From positions 27,286,625 through 27,350,624 of the forward strand of contig NC_050188.1 of NCBI RefSeq assembly GCF_008315115.2: a DNA stretch of 64,000 nt, in the 5' to 3' direction. This DNA comes from Sander lucioperca (Eukaryota > Chordata > Actinopteri > Perciformes > Percidae). The notes below the pieces were generated by a model. It was not told where the DNA came from. It saw only the letters and a program-made list of their open reading frames with translations, and did no database searches. The position numbers and the translations under genes are program-made. Positions 50,473 through 61,409 of this stretch are shown in pieces (positions within the stretch are counted from its first letter, which is position 1; every line of letters begins with the position of its first letter).

Positions 50473-50698
50473 CCCAAACCGGCACCGTCAGACACCGCCT
50501 ACCAAGAGCCTGGGTCTGTCCCAGGTTTCTCCCTAAAAGGAAGTTTTTCCTCACCACTGTCGCACTAAATGCTTGCTCTTGGGGGAATTACTGAAATTGT
50601 TGGGTCTTTGTAAATTATAGAGTGTGGTCTAGACCAGTGTCCTGAGATAACTCTTGTTATGATTTGATACTATAAATAAAATAAAATTGAATTGAATG
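50473..50698 (+). repeat. Retroelement 3'-end fragment next to the last PHF14 exon
   Basis: It matches 20838-21047 and extends further 5' (GCACCGTCAGACACCGCC, AGAGCCTGGGTCTGTCC). It ends in AAATTGAATTGAAT. It stops 51 bases before the terminal PHF14 exon. Confidence 0.65.
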
Positions 50699-50749
50699 TT
50701 TAAAGCAGCCTTCTGTGAGGTGACTGTGTGATGTGTCCTGTGTTTCCAG

Positions 50750-50830
50750 GAGGAGGACGAAGAAGAGGAGCAGCTGGAGGAAGATGACTCTGTTAAAGAG
50801 GAAACGGCAGAGCAGGAGATTCCAAACTGA
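50750..50830 (+). CDS. phf14: PHF14 terminal coding exon (acidic tail and stop)
   Basis: After the acceptor GTGTTTCCAG there are 26 codons and TGA at 50828-50830. The product begins EEDEEEEQLEEDDSVKEE and ends EQEIPN. It joins in phase 0 to the SSSK end of the exon at 25536-25653. Known PHF14 proteins also continue after the last PHD with an acidic start (KEDEN-type), so this fits. The tail has 14 acidic residues in the first 18, which makes it clearly acidic and probably disordered. The intron before it is 25.1 kb. A small alternative exon inside that intron cannot be excluded by eye, but none is needed to keep the frame. The similarity is short and low in complexity, so confidence is below that for the PHD exons. 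Confidence 0.82.
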   Translation, partial: EEDEEEEQLEEDDSVKEETAEQEIPN

Positions 50831-51311
50831 AGCAGAGCAAGACGACTCAGACACACCACTGCTCCGCGGCTTCACCTCCAGTCTTTGCATTTTTGTTCAG
50901 ACTACAGCACACCTAACTTTCTACTAGCCTCCCAAAGTTTCAGCGGATAGCTTCCACTCCGGACAGTTCAGCAACCAGAGGTGTATTTTAGAAGAAAAAA
51001 AAAACACTATTTAAATGGTAATAGCTTTAGATTCAAGGGGTAGAGTTTGTACTTTTTATGAACAAGGCTGGACAGACGGACATACATCTCTCAGATTTCA
51101 GACAACTTCATGAAGCAGCGCATCAAAGCATCCAGCCACATGGGCGCACACACAGCACAATGCTGCTTCTACAGCAGAGACTGTTAACGCCTGATGTATA
51201 CACCTGATGTATTTATGACTTTCCATGCAATCTATTTTCATACACTAATGATCACCAGACAGTGTTTCCACACAGAGTATCCTCAGCGTCCTGTTTACAA
51301 GATGAAGCTAG

Positions 51312-51317
<6 letters not shown>

Positions 51318-51364
<47 letters not shown>
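51318..51364. repeat. (GT)n microsatellite in the PHF14 3' UTR
   Basis: About 23 GT units. Overlapping poly-CV or poly-TH frames are artefacts. Confidence 0.97.
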
Positions 51365-51367
<3 letters not shown>

Positions 51368-51684
51368 TCTTTTCTCTCCGAGTCCACGGAACACTTCTTC
51401 CCCCGCCGAGCACGCTCACACCGCTCTGACTTCAGCGGGGAAGTGCTTTCCACCGTCTTCGAACGCATTTCACTCGACATTTGCCTGGAGGATTTTATTT
51501 TTTATATCTCATACATATCTTCTTACTTCCCCCATTTGAAATATCTACTTATTTTCTCACTTAATTACACTTACAGTATGTGAAGTATTGAGCTTGGTTT
51601 TTGTGTTGAAAATGAACTTTTGTAATCTTTGATTTGCAGTATCTTGAAGTGCTACATACCAATCTATTTTGTTATTAGATTTGT

Positions 51685-51690
51685 ATTAAA
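51685..51690 (+). promoter_or_regulatory. phf14: Candidate polyadenylation signal (ATTAAA) of PHF14
   Basis: ATTAAA is the commonest variant of AATAAA. It lies 855 bases after the stop codon, and a GT-containing stretch (AGCACAAGTGTCTACTC) follows about 20 bases later. No AATAAA was seen between the stop and this site. It is predicted by motif only. Confidence 0.5.
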
Positions 51691-52270
51691 ATCTTCCATG
51701 TTTAGCACAAGTGTCTACTCAGAGATTGTATTTACATACCTTGTAAAGTCAAATTAATTTTGGGTTCTTCTTCTTTTTCTCTGGTTCCCTGGCCTGCTAG
51801 TAGTCTGTGCTCCAGAGCTCCCTAGGAGTCATCACTCACAGTTTAGCAACTGAAAATGTTCACAGCCAGCCCATCCACACCAAGAACAATAACTATAACC
51901 ATAATTATAACGATGTGAGCATCCACACTGCTGAACAATAACGTTCTGCAAACAGTGACGCCAAGCTCGCACTGCACGCTCCAGCTGATAATAATACATA
52001 ATATACAGCAGACGTTGCAACGTACGATTACAGGAATGTCTGTAGTAATATCCTATAGCCTATATTCGTAGATTCAGGTAGCCTACATTTTAGGAACCAA
52101 AAAGCCTACAGGTGGTCCCCGGGGCGCACAACCTGCTGCCTTTTCCAGGCAACAGCGGGCGCACAGCACCACATAGAGCAGGCGGGCAGGTATCAGATTT
52201 GTATGTGCAGAGCACCGGAACAAAAACACAGACTCTATGATAATCCATCCATCCATCCATATTCGTCCGC

Positions 52271-52486
52271 TTATCCGGTATCGGGTTGGGGGGGGAGCAG
52301 CTCCAGCAGGGGACCCCAAACTTCCCTTTCCCAAGCCACATTAACCAGCTCAGACTGGGGGATCCTGAGGCGTTCCCAGGCCAGGTTGGAGATATAATCC
52401 CTCCACCTAGTCCTGGGTCTTCCCCAAGGCCTCCTCCCAGCTGGACGTGCCTGGAACACCTCCCTAGGGAGGCGCCCAGGGAGCAT
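52271..52486 (-). pseudogene. LINE C-terminal region (shifted frame)
   Basis: A short frame with RPAGRRPWGRPRTRWRDYIS and EREVWGPLLELLP, the typical end of this LINE protein. It is separated from the RT frame by a frameshift and followed by the 3' tail. Confidence 0.8.
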
Positions 52487-53642
52487 TCCTTACCAGATGC
52501 CCGAACCACCTCAACTGGCTCCTTTCGACGCGAAGGAGCAGCGGCTCTACTCCGAGCTCCTCACGGATGACTGAGCTTCTCACCCTATCTCTAAGGGAGA
52601 CGCCAGCCACTCTCCTGAGGAAACCCATTTCGGCCACTTGTACCCTGGATCTCATTCTTTCGGTCATGACCCAGCCTTCATGACCATAGGTGAGGGTAGG
52701 AACGAAAACTGACCGGTAGATTGAGAGCTTTGTCTTCTGGCTCAGCTCTCTTTTCGTCACAACGGTGCGATAAATTGAATGTAATACCGCACCCGGTGCG
52801 CCAATTCTCCGACCAATCTCCCGCTCCATTGTCCCCTCACTCGCGAACAAGACCCCAAGGTATTTAAACTCCTTCACTTGTAGTAAGGACTCATTCGTCA
52901 CCTGGAGAAGGAACTCCATCGGTTTCCTGCTGAAAACCATGGCCTCAGATTTAGAGGTGCTGATCCTCATCCCAGCCGCTTCACACTCGGCTGCGAACCG
53001 ATCCAGTGAGTGCTGAAGGTCACAGGCCGATGATGCCATCAGGACCACATCATCTGCAAAAAGCAGTGATGAGATCCCCAGCCCACCGAACTGCAACCCC
53101 TCCCCACCCCGACTACGCTTCAATATCCTGTCCGTAAATACTACAAACAGGATTGGTGACAAAGCGCAGCCCTGGCGGAGGCCAACTCTCACCTGAAACG
53201 AGTCCGACTTACTGCCGAGAACCCGGACACAGCTCTCACTTTGGTCGTACAGAGATTGGATGGCCCTGAGAAGGGACCCCCTCACCCCATACTCCCGCAG
53301 CACCTCCCACAGTATCTCCCGGGGGACCCGGTCATACGCCTTCTCCAGATCCACAAAGCACATGTAGACTGGTTGGGCATCCTCCCAGGCTCCCTCCAGG
53401 ATCCTTGCGAGAGTAAAGATCTGGTCCATTGTTCCACGACCAGGACGGAATCCGCATTGTTCCTCTTCAACCCGAGGTTCGACTATCAGCCGAACCCTCC
53501 TTTCCAGCACCTTGGAGTAGACTTTAGCGGGGAGGCTGAGAAGTGTGATAATTGGCACACACCCTCTGGTCCCCCTTTTTAAACAGGGGGACCACCACCC
53601 CGGTCTGCCACTCCTTAGGCACCGTCCCAGACTTCCACGCAA
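52464..53642 (-). pseudogene. LINE reverse transcriptase (main frame)
   Basis: The 392-codon frame carries QCGFRPGRGT (62-71), FVDLEKAYDRV (96-106) with the first catalytic Asp, GLRQGCALSP (154-163) and the catalytic box LFADDVVLM (194-202), then EFKYLGVLF and a C-terminal ERSQLRWFGHLVR. These are the standard RT motifs of LINEs. The first residues are out of frame with the family, and the protein continues in a different frame at 52271-52486 (GRPRTRWRDYIS, WERLRIP), so another frameshift lies near 52475. Its many conserved residues suggest a moderately young insertion. Confidence 0.92.
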
Positions 53643-54186
53643 TGTTGAAGAGGTGTGTCAACCAAGACAACCCCTCCACACCCAGAGCTTTAAGCATTTC
53701 TGGACGGATCTCATCAATCCCTGGGGCTTTGCCACTGTGGAGTTGTTTAACTACCTCAGCGACTTCCACCAGGGAAATTGACGACAATCCCCCATCATCC
53801 TCCAGCTCTGCCTCTACCATAGAGGGCGTATTAGTCGGATTTAGGAGTTCCTTAAAGTGCTCCTTCCATCGCCCTATTACCTCCTCAGTTGAGGTCAACA
53901 GCGTCCCATCCTTATTGTACACAGCTTGGATGATTCCCTGCTTCCCCCTCCTGAGGTGGCGAATGGTTTTCCAGAAGCACCTTGGTGCCGACCAAAAGTC
54001 CTTCTCCATGTCTTCTCCGAACTTTTCCCACACCCGCTGCTTTGCCTTTTGCCTTTCACGGCAGAGGCTGCAGCCCTTCGGGCTCTCCGGTATCTTGCAA
54101 CTGCCTCCGGAGTCCTCTGGGATAACATATCCCGGAAAGACTCCTTCTTCAGTCGGACGGCTTCCCTGACCACCGGTGTCCACCAC
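53524..54186 (-). pseudogene. LINE linker and start of reverse transcriptase (disrupted)
   Basis: A 220-codon frame contains WKEHFKELLNPTN, GKAPGIDEIRPEMLKAL and WQTGVVVPLFKKGD, the conserved lead-in of non-LTR reverse transcriptases. It overlaps the next frame (52464-53642). A frameshift around the G- and A-rich stretch at about 53575-53590 separates this segment from the main RT frame. Confidence 0.85.
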
Positions 54187-54818
54187 GGTGTTCGAGGGTT
54201 ACTGCCCCTTGAGGCACCCAAGACCCTAAGACCACAGCTCCCCGCCGCAGCTTCAGCAATGGAAACTTTGAACATTGTCCACTCGGGTTCAATGCCCCCA
54301 GCCTCCACAGGGATGCACGAAAAGCTCCGCCGGAGGTGTGAGTTGAAAGTCTGTCGGACAGGGGCCTCTTCCAGACGTTCCCAATTTACCCGCACTACCC
54401 GTTTGAGCTTACCAGGTCTGTCCAGAGTCTTCCCCCACCCCCTGACCCAACTCACCACCAGATGGTGATCGGTTGACAGCTCCGCCCCTCTCTTCACCCG
54501 AGTGTCCAAAACATACGGCCTCAGATCAGATGAAACGATTATAAAATCGATCATTGACCTTCGGCCTAGGGTGCTCTGGTACCAGGTACACTTATGAGCA
54601 TCCCTATGTTCGAACATGGTGTTTGTTATAGACAATCCATGACTAGCACAGAAGTCCAACAACAAACAACCACTCTGGTTTAGATCAGGGAGGCCGTTCC
54701 TCCCAGTCACGCCTCTCCATGTATCTCCATCATTGCCCACGTGCGCGTTGAAGTCCCCCAGCAGAACTATGGAGTCCCCCACTGGAGCCCCATACAGGAC
54801 TCCATTCAAGGTCTCCAA
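53895..54818 (-). pseudogene. LINE endonuclease region (disrupted)
   Basis: The frame contains the apurinic-endonuclease motifs LLGDFNAHVG (residues about 19-28), CTWYQ, MIDFIIV and TDHHLVV (about 117-123), which hold the Asn, Asp and His of the EEP-type active site. In the family the domain should begin further upstream, but that part is in another frame (54730-55200), so a frameshift or stop lies near 54830. After the endonuclease the frame runs into a basic linker and is lost near 54050, where another frame (53524-54186) takes over. The intact protein would nick the target DNA for target-primed reverse transcription. Confidence 0.85.
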
Positions 54819-56224
54819 GAAGGCCGAATACTCCTAGTCCAACCCCTATCCAGGAGTATGGTTCCAGAACTGACACTGTGCGTAGAGGTAAGCACCACCA
54901 GATCCAACTGGTAGCGCTCCACCTCCCGCACAAGTTCCGGCTCCTTCCCCCACAGAGAGGTAACATTCCACGTCCCCAGAGCCAGCCTCTGCCGCCCGGG
55001 TCTGGTCCGTCAAGGCCCCTGACCTTCACTGCCACCCATGTGGCAGCGCACCCGACCCCAGCGGTTCCTCCCACAGGTGGTGGGCCCATGGGATGGAGAG
55101 AGAGGTGCCATGTAGCTTTTTCGGGCTGTGCCTGGCCGGGCTCCGTGGCAAACCCGGCCACCAGGCGCTCGCTGACAGGCCCTCCATCTGAGCCCTCCAT
55201 CTGGGCCTGGCTCCAGACGGGGGCCCCGGGCTTCCTCCGGGCAGGGTCACTCTATTTCTTCCTCGATTTCTCATAGGGTTTTTGAACCATTCTTTGTCTG
55301 GCCCCTCACCTGAGACCACTTTGCCATGGGAGACCCTACCAGGAGCACAAAGCTCCAGACAACACAGCCCTCAGGTTCATAGGGACACACAAACCTCTCC
55401 ACCACGATAAGGTGATGGTTCCCGGAGAGGGACTCTATGATAATAACATCCAAAAATAAGATTCAATCACAGTGAATCTGAATTGTCAGTGGTTTTTGTG
55501 ACATGAGAAATAGTTTCAAAGTAGGCTACTGATGTTTAAAATACACAGAGCTGAAGGATCTTAGCCTCGTAGCGACTGGAAAAGTCACGCCACTAGTGCA
55601 CCTGTGTGAAAACAAATCTCTCTGCCGTGGCTCTCTCCGCCGTGTCTCTCTCCGCGACGCCATGTTGTAAATTCAGATGGATTCTGATTGGCTGTCAGTG
55701 TTTCTATCGTTCATTAAATTTCTCCAAAAGTGATCCCAACGATATCGTTCTCCACTGTCGTCGTCATTATTGTTGTGGTGTGGACTCCGCCATCCACTGG
55801 AGTGAGAACGATTTTAAAAACTATATTTTTTATAGTTATAGTTATCGTTCTTGGTATGGACGGCCCTCACTCTCTCAAATTAACCACCACATGTAACTTG
55901 ATACTTATTTAACTCCAAATTAGGAGACATGTAAGGTTGATTTGAAGTGATGATTACATAGAGCGTATGACTGTTATCAGAGAGCTAACAAATCAGTAGA
56001 TTTGACCAGAGACTACTGTCGGGCAAAACACTGTCACACTCTCACAGTAAATCTGGAATTATCCCTTAAAGTGCCAATAAATCTGAACTGCAAGAGTTTT
56101 TTGCTTCTCTATAACTGATACTCAATGCACATTAAATGTTTGAGATGTATCCATCAAGGTGGTTCTTGGTCTATTTCGTGTCTGACTAATCTCACATAGC
56201 CACATCTCTGGCTGCACTGCTTAT

Positions 56225-57287
56225 TAAACTTAGCACAAAAAGTAAGGAAATTTGTGTTTGGTAGATTATTTCTCTGTGGTAACAATGCTTTTTGGCAATA
56301 CATCTTATACCTTTGGAAAGCCTGTTTAGTTACCTTTCAAATTGTGCCCCATTTGTAAGGAACATGCATTAGTGGGATGAGCAGCAGCGCTGAGTATGTG
56401 GGTTGCGCCCATGAAAAATTTGCCAAATCTTCTCTGCAAATGCCAAACAGCTTATTCTGCCATTGACTTATTTGGTGGATTGGATGATTGAAGTTTGAAG
56501 AAATGAGACATATTGGCAATTGAACAATTTATTCATGTCACAAACAGGAGCCTCAGTAGCGTGTGGAAGAACCATACACAGCCACAACAGCCTGGCACCT
56601 CCTCATGCTGATCACCAGCCTGGTCACACACTGCTGTGGGATGGCATCCCATTCTTCAACCAGCATTTGTCGCAAGTCAGCCAACAAGGTTGTGTTGGTC
56701 ACTCTGGCATGAACAGCATGCCCAAGCTGATCCCACACGTGTTCAGTGGGGTTGAGGTCAGGACTGCTGGCAGGCCGTCCCATCCTCTCCACTCCCACAT
56801 TCTGGAGGTAGTCTCTGATAAACCCCGCCCTGTGGGGGCGAGCGTTGTGATCTTGGAGGATAGAGTTCGGTCCCAGACTGTGGAGATATGGGATTGCCGC
56901 CCCACACCATCACACTGCCTCCACCAAAAGGTGTTACTCTATCGGTGCAGCAATCAGCATAGCGTTCTCCGCGTCTTCCCCACACTTTGACCCTACGATC
57001 CAACTGCCGTAGGCAGAATCATTCAATCCACCAAACCCCAAACGAGTCAATGGCAGAATAAGCTATTTGGCATTGGCAGAGAAGATTTGGCAAATTTTCA
57101 TGGGCACAACCCACATACTCAGCGCTGCTGCTCATCCCACAAATGTATGTTCCTTTCAAGTGGGGCACCATTTGAAAGGGAACTAAACAGGCTTTCCAAC
57201 GGTATAAGATGTATTGCCAAAAAGCATTGTAACCACAGAGAAATAATCTACCAAACACAAATGTCCTTACTTTTTGTGCTAAGTTTA
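56225..57287 (-). mobile_element. Tc1/mariner-type element with ~250-bp inverted repeats, internally deleted
   Basis: The terminal repeats start TAAACTTAGCACAAAAAGTA on both sides (56225 to about 56490, and about 57022 to 57287 inverted). They are about 90% identical and continue through TTGGCAATACATCTTATACC and GGGATGAGCAGCAGCGC. TA lies at both outer ends, fitting a Tc1/mariner target. Between them only about 500 bp of transposase 3' coding sequence is left, so the 1.06-kb copy is non-autonomous. Confidence 0.9.
56553..57003 (-). pseudogene. Tc1-like transposase C-terminal fragment (frame-broken)
   Basis: Three overlapping minus-strand frames together cover the end of a Tc1-type transposase. 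One has ERYADCCTD and GGGSVMVWGG (the region around the second catalytic Asp). Another has SSPDLNPTEHVWDQLG, which contains the catalytic Glu of the DDE triad. The last ends QAVVAVYGSSTRY. The N-terminal DNA-binding domain and first Asp are missing, and at least two frameshifts separate the pieces. It cannot make an active enzyme. Confidence 0.88.
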
Positions 57288-57709
57288 TTATAACCTTTAT
57301 TTATTCAGGGAGGGCCATTGAGAGAAATCTCTTTTTTTCCAATGATGCCCTGATTAGAGCACAAATAAAAAGAAACAAAAACGATCTCCAAAATTACAGT
57401 ACAATAAATAATATGATCATAAAATGAATCTGATCATAAAGCAATACCCAAATTACAATATGTAAAAAAATAAATAATGTAGGAACAATCACAAAATTAC
57501 AGTATATAAAAACAATAAAACAAATGAGAATCGTTAATGTAGGTGAATAAGAGGACTATTAAAAACAAGAGCAGTCCCTATGTGTGTAACACTTTTTCAA
57601 GCATCATCTTGAACGTCCCAATGGAAACAAGTTGTTCTAATTTGAGAGTATCCTGAAGCCATATCTATTATCTATTCTGGGATAGTGGAAAAAAAAACTC
57701 TCAGGAGTG

Positions 57710-58030
57710 GTTGTATTTCTTTAAACTAATCACAACCGTGCTGGGCGGCGACGCTGTCTTTGCGAAATAGATAGCAGAAGGGTAGGGACACGTCAGGCTT
57801 TATCCCAGCACTGTACATCCGGTGAGCCAGACTAGTGTCTGACTGAGTGTAGTGATGAAGTCTCGCATTGCCAGACCGATCTCCACAGCACTGTGGAGTA
57901 ATACACCACACAGATATGTGTGATAGGATAGGAGAAAAAAATGCTTGGGTGTTTGCATTCCTTTAAACCAATCATGCAGCAACGGTGACTCTGCAAAATA
58001 GTCTCGGGAAGGAAGTTGTTTTTGGTGGGA
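57710..58030 (-). repeat. Two adjoining partial copies of the TAGTCTCGC-type family
   Basis: TTTCTTTAAACTAATCACAA at 57717 and TTCCTTTAAACCAATCATGC at 57957 are two occurrences of the same family phrase. AAGTCTCGCATTGCCAGACC at 57858 is the family terminus. A diverged CACGATA-rich segment follows at 58045-58130. Confidence 0.65.
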
Positions 58031-58396
58031 CATTTGCACACGGCAAAAGATATGATATATCACGATACTTATGTCACGATACGATAGTATTGCAATTTTA
58101 AACATAACACAACAATATTCTGCGATGTATTGCAATTTATTACCTTTTTTCCAACTTCAAATATTTCCCAATTTCAAATTTTGTCACTAAAGGAAACTTT
58201 GTCAACATCTGTTTTATCTAAAAAGATAAATGTCTCTGTTTGTTCATCTCACTTTCAATTTTATTGCTGTAAAATGGGATTGTCAAGCAGACAAACTGAC
58301 CAACACATATATAACTAGAAAATGCATTTCCTGCAGAAAATGCATGTGAATGCTGAAAAGCTAAATTGCTAAAGCTAAACTGGATGAATAGCTTAA

Positions 58397-59029
58397 AGTG
58401 CCCATATTATGAAAAAATCACTTTCTGGGATTTGGGGTGTTATTTTGTGTCTCTGGTGCTTCCAAACTTTGAAAACAACCATCCATGCTGTTTAGAGTGA
58501 GATACAGTTTCTGAATGTGCCCTGCCTTCAGTCTCTGGGTGAGCTGGTCAAAATCTACACGGCTTTCTACGTCACTAGCCGAAACGAGGTGGCTAACCGT
58601 AGCATGCTAGCGCGTTCTGAATGGCAAAACACTGCTACAACACACACTAATTCACCATAATCTACAAAATAACTACTTCCATGTCCCTGTTCTGCAGGTA
58701 TTCTACGCAAAGTGCGCCCTCGTTTAGAAGAAGTCTCCCGGCTAATCCTGCCTTGTACTACTGAAGTTGGAGAAACAAACAGCTAACTAGCGCATGTAGT
58801 CCTTACCTAGCTACTGAGCATGTGCGACTGCCAACAAAGATGTTACAGCAGTGAGAGGTCTCACTCTGTAGCTAAAACAGAGACCTGAACACAGGGTGAA
58901 AAGAGGAGCTGCAGCAATGTGCAGTACAACAAAAATCTGGTGTTTTTTGAAAATTAAACCATGTAAACCAATTCTGATATAACCTCAAAATACAATTATG
59001 AACCTGAAAATTAGCATAACATGGCCACT
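58397..59029. mobile_element. TTAA-flanked MITE (633 bp)
   Basis: The ends AGTGCCCATATTATG and CATAACATGGCCACT are inverted and flanked by TTAA (58393-58396 and 59030-59033). Non-coding. The segment near 160-545 may be a related but damaged copy (it also ends GGGCACCTTTAAA). Confidence 0.8.
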
Positions 59030-60281
59030 TTAAATCCATAAGAAGAAGTTGAAGTAGTGAGAATAGTTGGAAAAGTAGGAATGGTTTTAATTAACTTGAA
59101 TTTCATTGACAAGTCGAATAACACCACTAATGTAAAAAAAGATGTGGAATAATTAAAGTTTTTTTTGAAAAGCTAATGCTAAAGCCAAACTGGATTGCTG
59201 GTTAAATGTGTAAGAAGAAGGTGGAAAAGTGATAATTGTTCTAATAATATGATATCTTTAAGAGTTGAATAATAGCCATATTGTATGAAAGTTGTAGATG
59301 TTACAACAGTGGCACAGCAGCGCCAAGCGAGCGGCATCCATTCGGCACATCGCGGCACCACAGTGGTAAACGTCTGCAGACTGCAGTTCAGTGCGGCTGC
59401 TGCATAGCACAAATCTCACTTTTTTCTCTCTGTCTATTTTAAAAAGAGTTGTGAAGCCAACAGCAAAGCCCATCTTTACTTTAAATGAAATCAAACAAAG
59501 AGAAATGTTCTCCCTTCATCTTAAAAATCAATACTAGAGTAACCTACTTCCTTGTCCAGCTAATGCAATATGCAGAGGAGGAGAAATCAGAATCACTGCG
59601 GAACCATCATCAAATAGCTTTATTTCTCTCTCTCTACTGTACAATGCCAATTTCAAGAAGCAACAAAACAGTTCTGCTGGTATACAGCTGAATGTTAGTG
59701 TGTGTGATGTTAGCTGTTCACTGAATATGACATTTAAAGCCCTGTCCATTTCTAGAACTTAAGGTAATTGTTTTGCAGTGCTCCCAGGTTGACCCAGGTG
59801 ATCTCTGAATTGTCATACCAGGGATATACCCATGTTGACTGGCTTGGTTGGAATTTCCAAAAGAAGGGTTGAACCCTGATCAGACAACCCTGGTTAAACC
59901 CTGGTCATTGGTGTGAAAGTGGTATAACGGGCAGGCTATCTGTGTATAGCATTGCCAGACCTATCTCCACAACAACACAGTGTACACAGCTCGCAGTGTG
60001 AGCTACGGTTTTTGACAAGTATTAAAACAAGCCGATGCTGTGTAAAACGTAAGTGTTTGCAGTGATGGTTTAACTGGGGCTTGTGGTTTCAGTTTTGTTG
60101 TGGCATTTTGGTGGAATAAATCAGCTATTCATTCAGCAACATTCGTGCTTTGCGTCAGACAGTGTTTGTGCCCCGCTGTGTGATGCGCTCTGATGCAGAC
60201 ATCGAGTGACTGAGTTTCTTTTAAGTCAATTACGACACACCTATGAACAATATGAAACGACACGTTTTCTGTGGAGTCGCA

Positions 60282-60356
60282 GGTTGGAATCAAACCTGCG
60301 GCCCCTTCATCAAGGACAGAGCCTCTACCACTAGGCCACCTAGGGGCACGTGACCA
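60282..60356 (-). repeat. tRNA-like segment (SINE head or tRNA relic)
   Basis: On the minus strand, GTGGCCTAGTGGTAGAGGC resembles a polymerase III A box and D arm, and GCAGGTTTGATTCCAACCTGC contains a B-box-like GGTTTGATTCC in a hairpin. The anticodon stem and acceptor stem do not form well, so a functional tRNA gene is unlikely. Confidence 0.45.
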
Positions 60357-60364
60357 ATGAAGAA

Positions 60365-60365
<1 letters not shown>

Positions 60366-60423
<58 letters not shown>
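60366..60423. repeat. (GT)n microsatellite
   Basis: About 28 GT units followed by a short GA run. Confidence 0.97.
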
Positions 60424-60434
<11 letters not shown>

Positions 60435-61329
60435 ATTAACCAAAATGCTGCGTCATGCTTACTAATCAGTCGCCATGTTTGTAAACACAGAGGAGGTCCC
60501 TTTGATCTCTGTAATCAGCTAACGACCTGTCACCTGTGTCAGACTGCTGCCATTAACGGACACTGAGAGCGACCTGTGAAAGAAAGGCTCAGACAGCCTA
60601 AACTATAGGTGGCATAAGTGAAATGACCTCATCTTCAGCACCGCAAGTCCTTTGGGAACGTATTGATATAAAAAAAAAATGTGGGCATATCAGTGATTCA
60701 AAAAAGTGGTTCGCTGTGCCTTTGCGTGGAAATGTCAAGGATGTTTAACATGGGTAACGAATGGAGGAAGATTTGGAACTGTTGTCATTTGGAAGCTCAC
60801 TGAGCCAAATGTATAAATCCTATTGCTTAAATGAGCACATTGTCTGAAAGTAGACAAGCATACCATTATATACGTTTTGATGCATATATGCTGTATGACA
60901 AGGAAGGCATTTATGGCACTATGTGACATAGTGACTGTCATGAAAGACAAAACAATTGTGTAGTATGATCCTGGCATGAAGTTAGTATTCTGAGTTTAAG
61001 ATCAGAATTTTGAGATTAAAGTCAGATCTCAAATATATATATTTTTTACATGTGGCCCTTCCGTACTATTTAAACATGGTACAGACAAAGGAAGTTAAAA
61101 ATAAAGATTTAGAGACAATGCTGTCATTTAAAATAAATGTAATAAATGATAAATGATACAAAGTAAGGCATTACTGGATTATGTCTCATAAGACTATTCA
61201 GTCTCATAGTGTTTACAGGGCCGAAGGGTTTCCCTCTTAATGCTGAGAATTAAACACTAGTTCCAACCTTCCATTCACACAGATCGCACAGTAGTACTGT
61301 ACAGGTCCATGCTGAGCAGGGAGGGAGGA

Positions 61330-61330
<1 letters not shown>

Positions 61331-61406
<76 letters not shown>
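61331..61406. repeat. (GT)n microsatellite
   Basis: About 38 uninterrupted GT units, then a G-rich stretch. Confidence 0.97.

Positions 61407-61409
<3 letters not shown>

Larger units (their letters stand above)
50831..51705 (+). other. phf14: PHF14 3' untranslated region (approximate)
   Basis: This follows the stop at 50830. The sequence has no recognisable coding content or transposon ends and contains a (GT)n tract at 51318-51364. The 3' limit is a guess placed about 15 bases beyond the ATTAAA at 51685. A longer UTR using a later signal is possible. Confidence 0.55.
52245..55430 (-). mobile_element. Near full-length APE-type LINE, frame-broken
   Basis: The element reads on the minus strand. 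Its 5' end begins near CTCTCCGGGAACCATCACC and its 3' end is a (GGAT)n-like tail after GCTTATCC-type sequence at 52245-52262 (ATCC repeats on the + strand). A perfect 14-bp target duplication GACTCTATGATAAT flanks it (52231-52244 and 55431-55444). It encodes, in order, a short N-terminal region, an apurinic endonuclease, a reverse transcriptase and a C-terminal domain, spread over several frames, so it is dead. The protein is of a type abundant in fish; I think it belongs to the I/Nimb group but cannot confirm the clade. Confidence 0.93.

Noticed and set aside
53552..54169. A 205-codon plus-strand frame and other plus-strand frames at 52.2-55.3 kb
   Set aside because: They are antisense shadows of the LINE endonuclease and reverse transcriptase.
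56520..56990. A 156-codon plus-strand frame
   Set aside because: It is antisense to the Tc1-like transposase fragment.
60282..60356. A functional tRNA gene
   Set aside because: The anticodon and acceptor stems do not pair well; it is kept only as a tRNA-like repeat.
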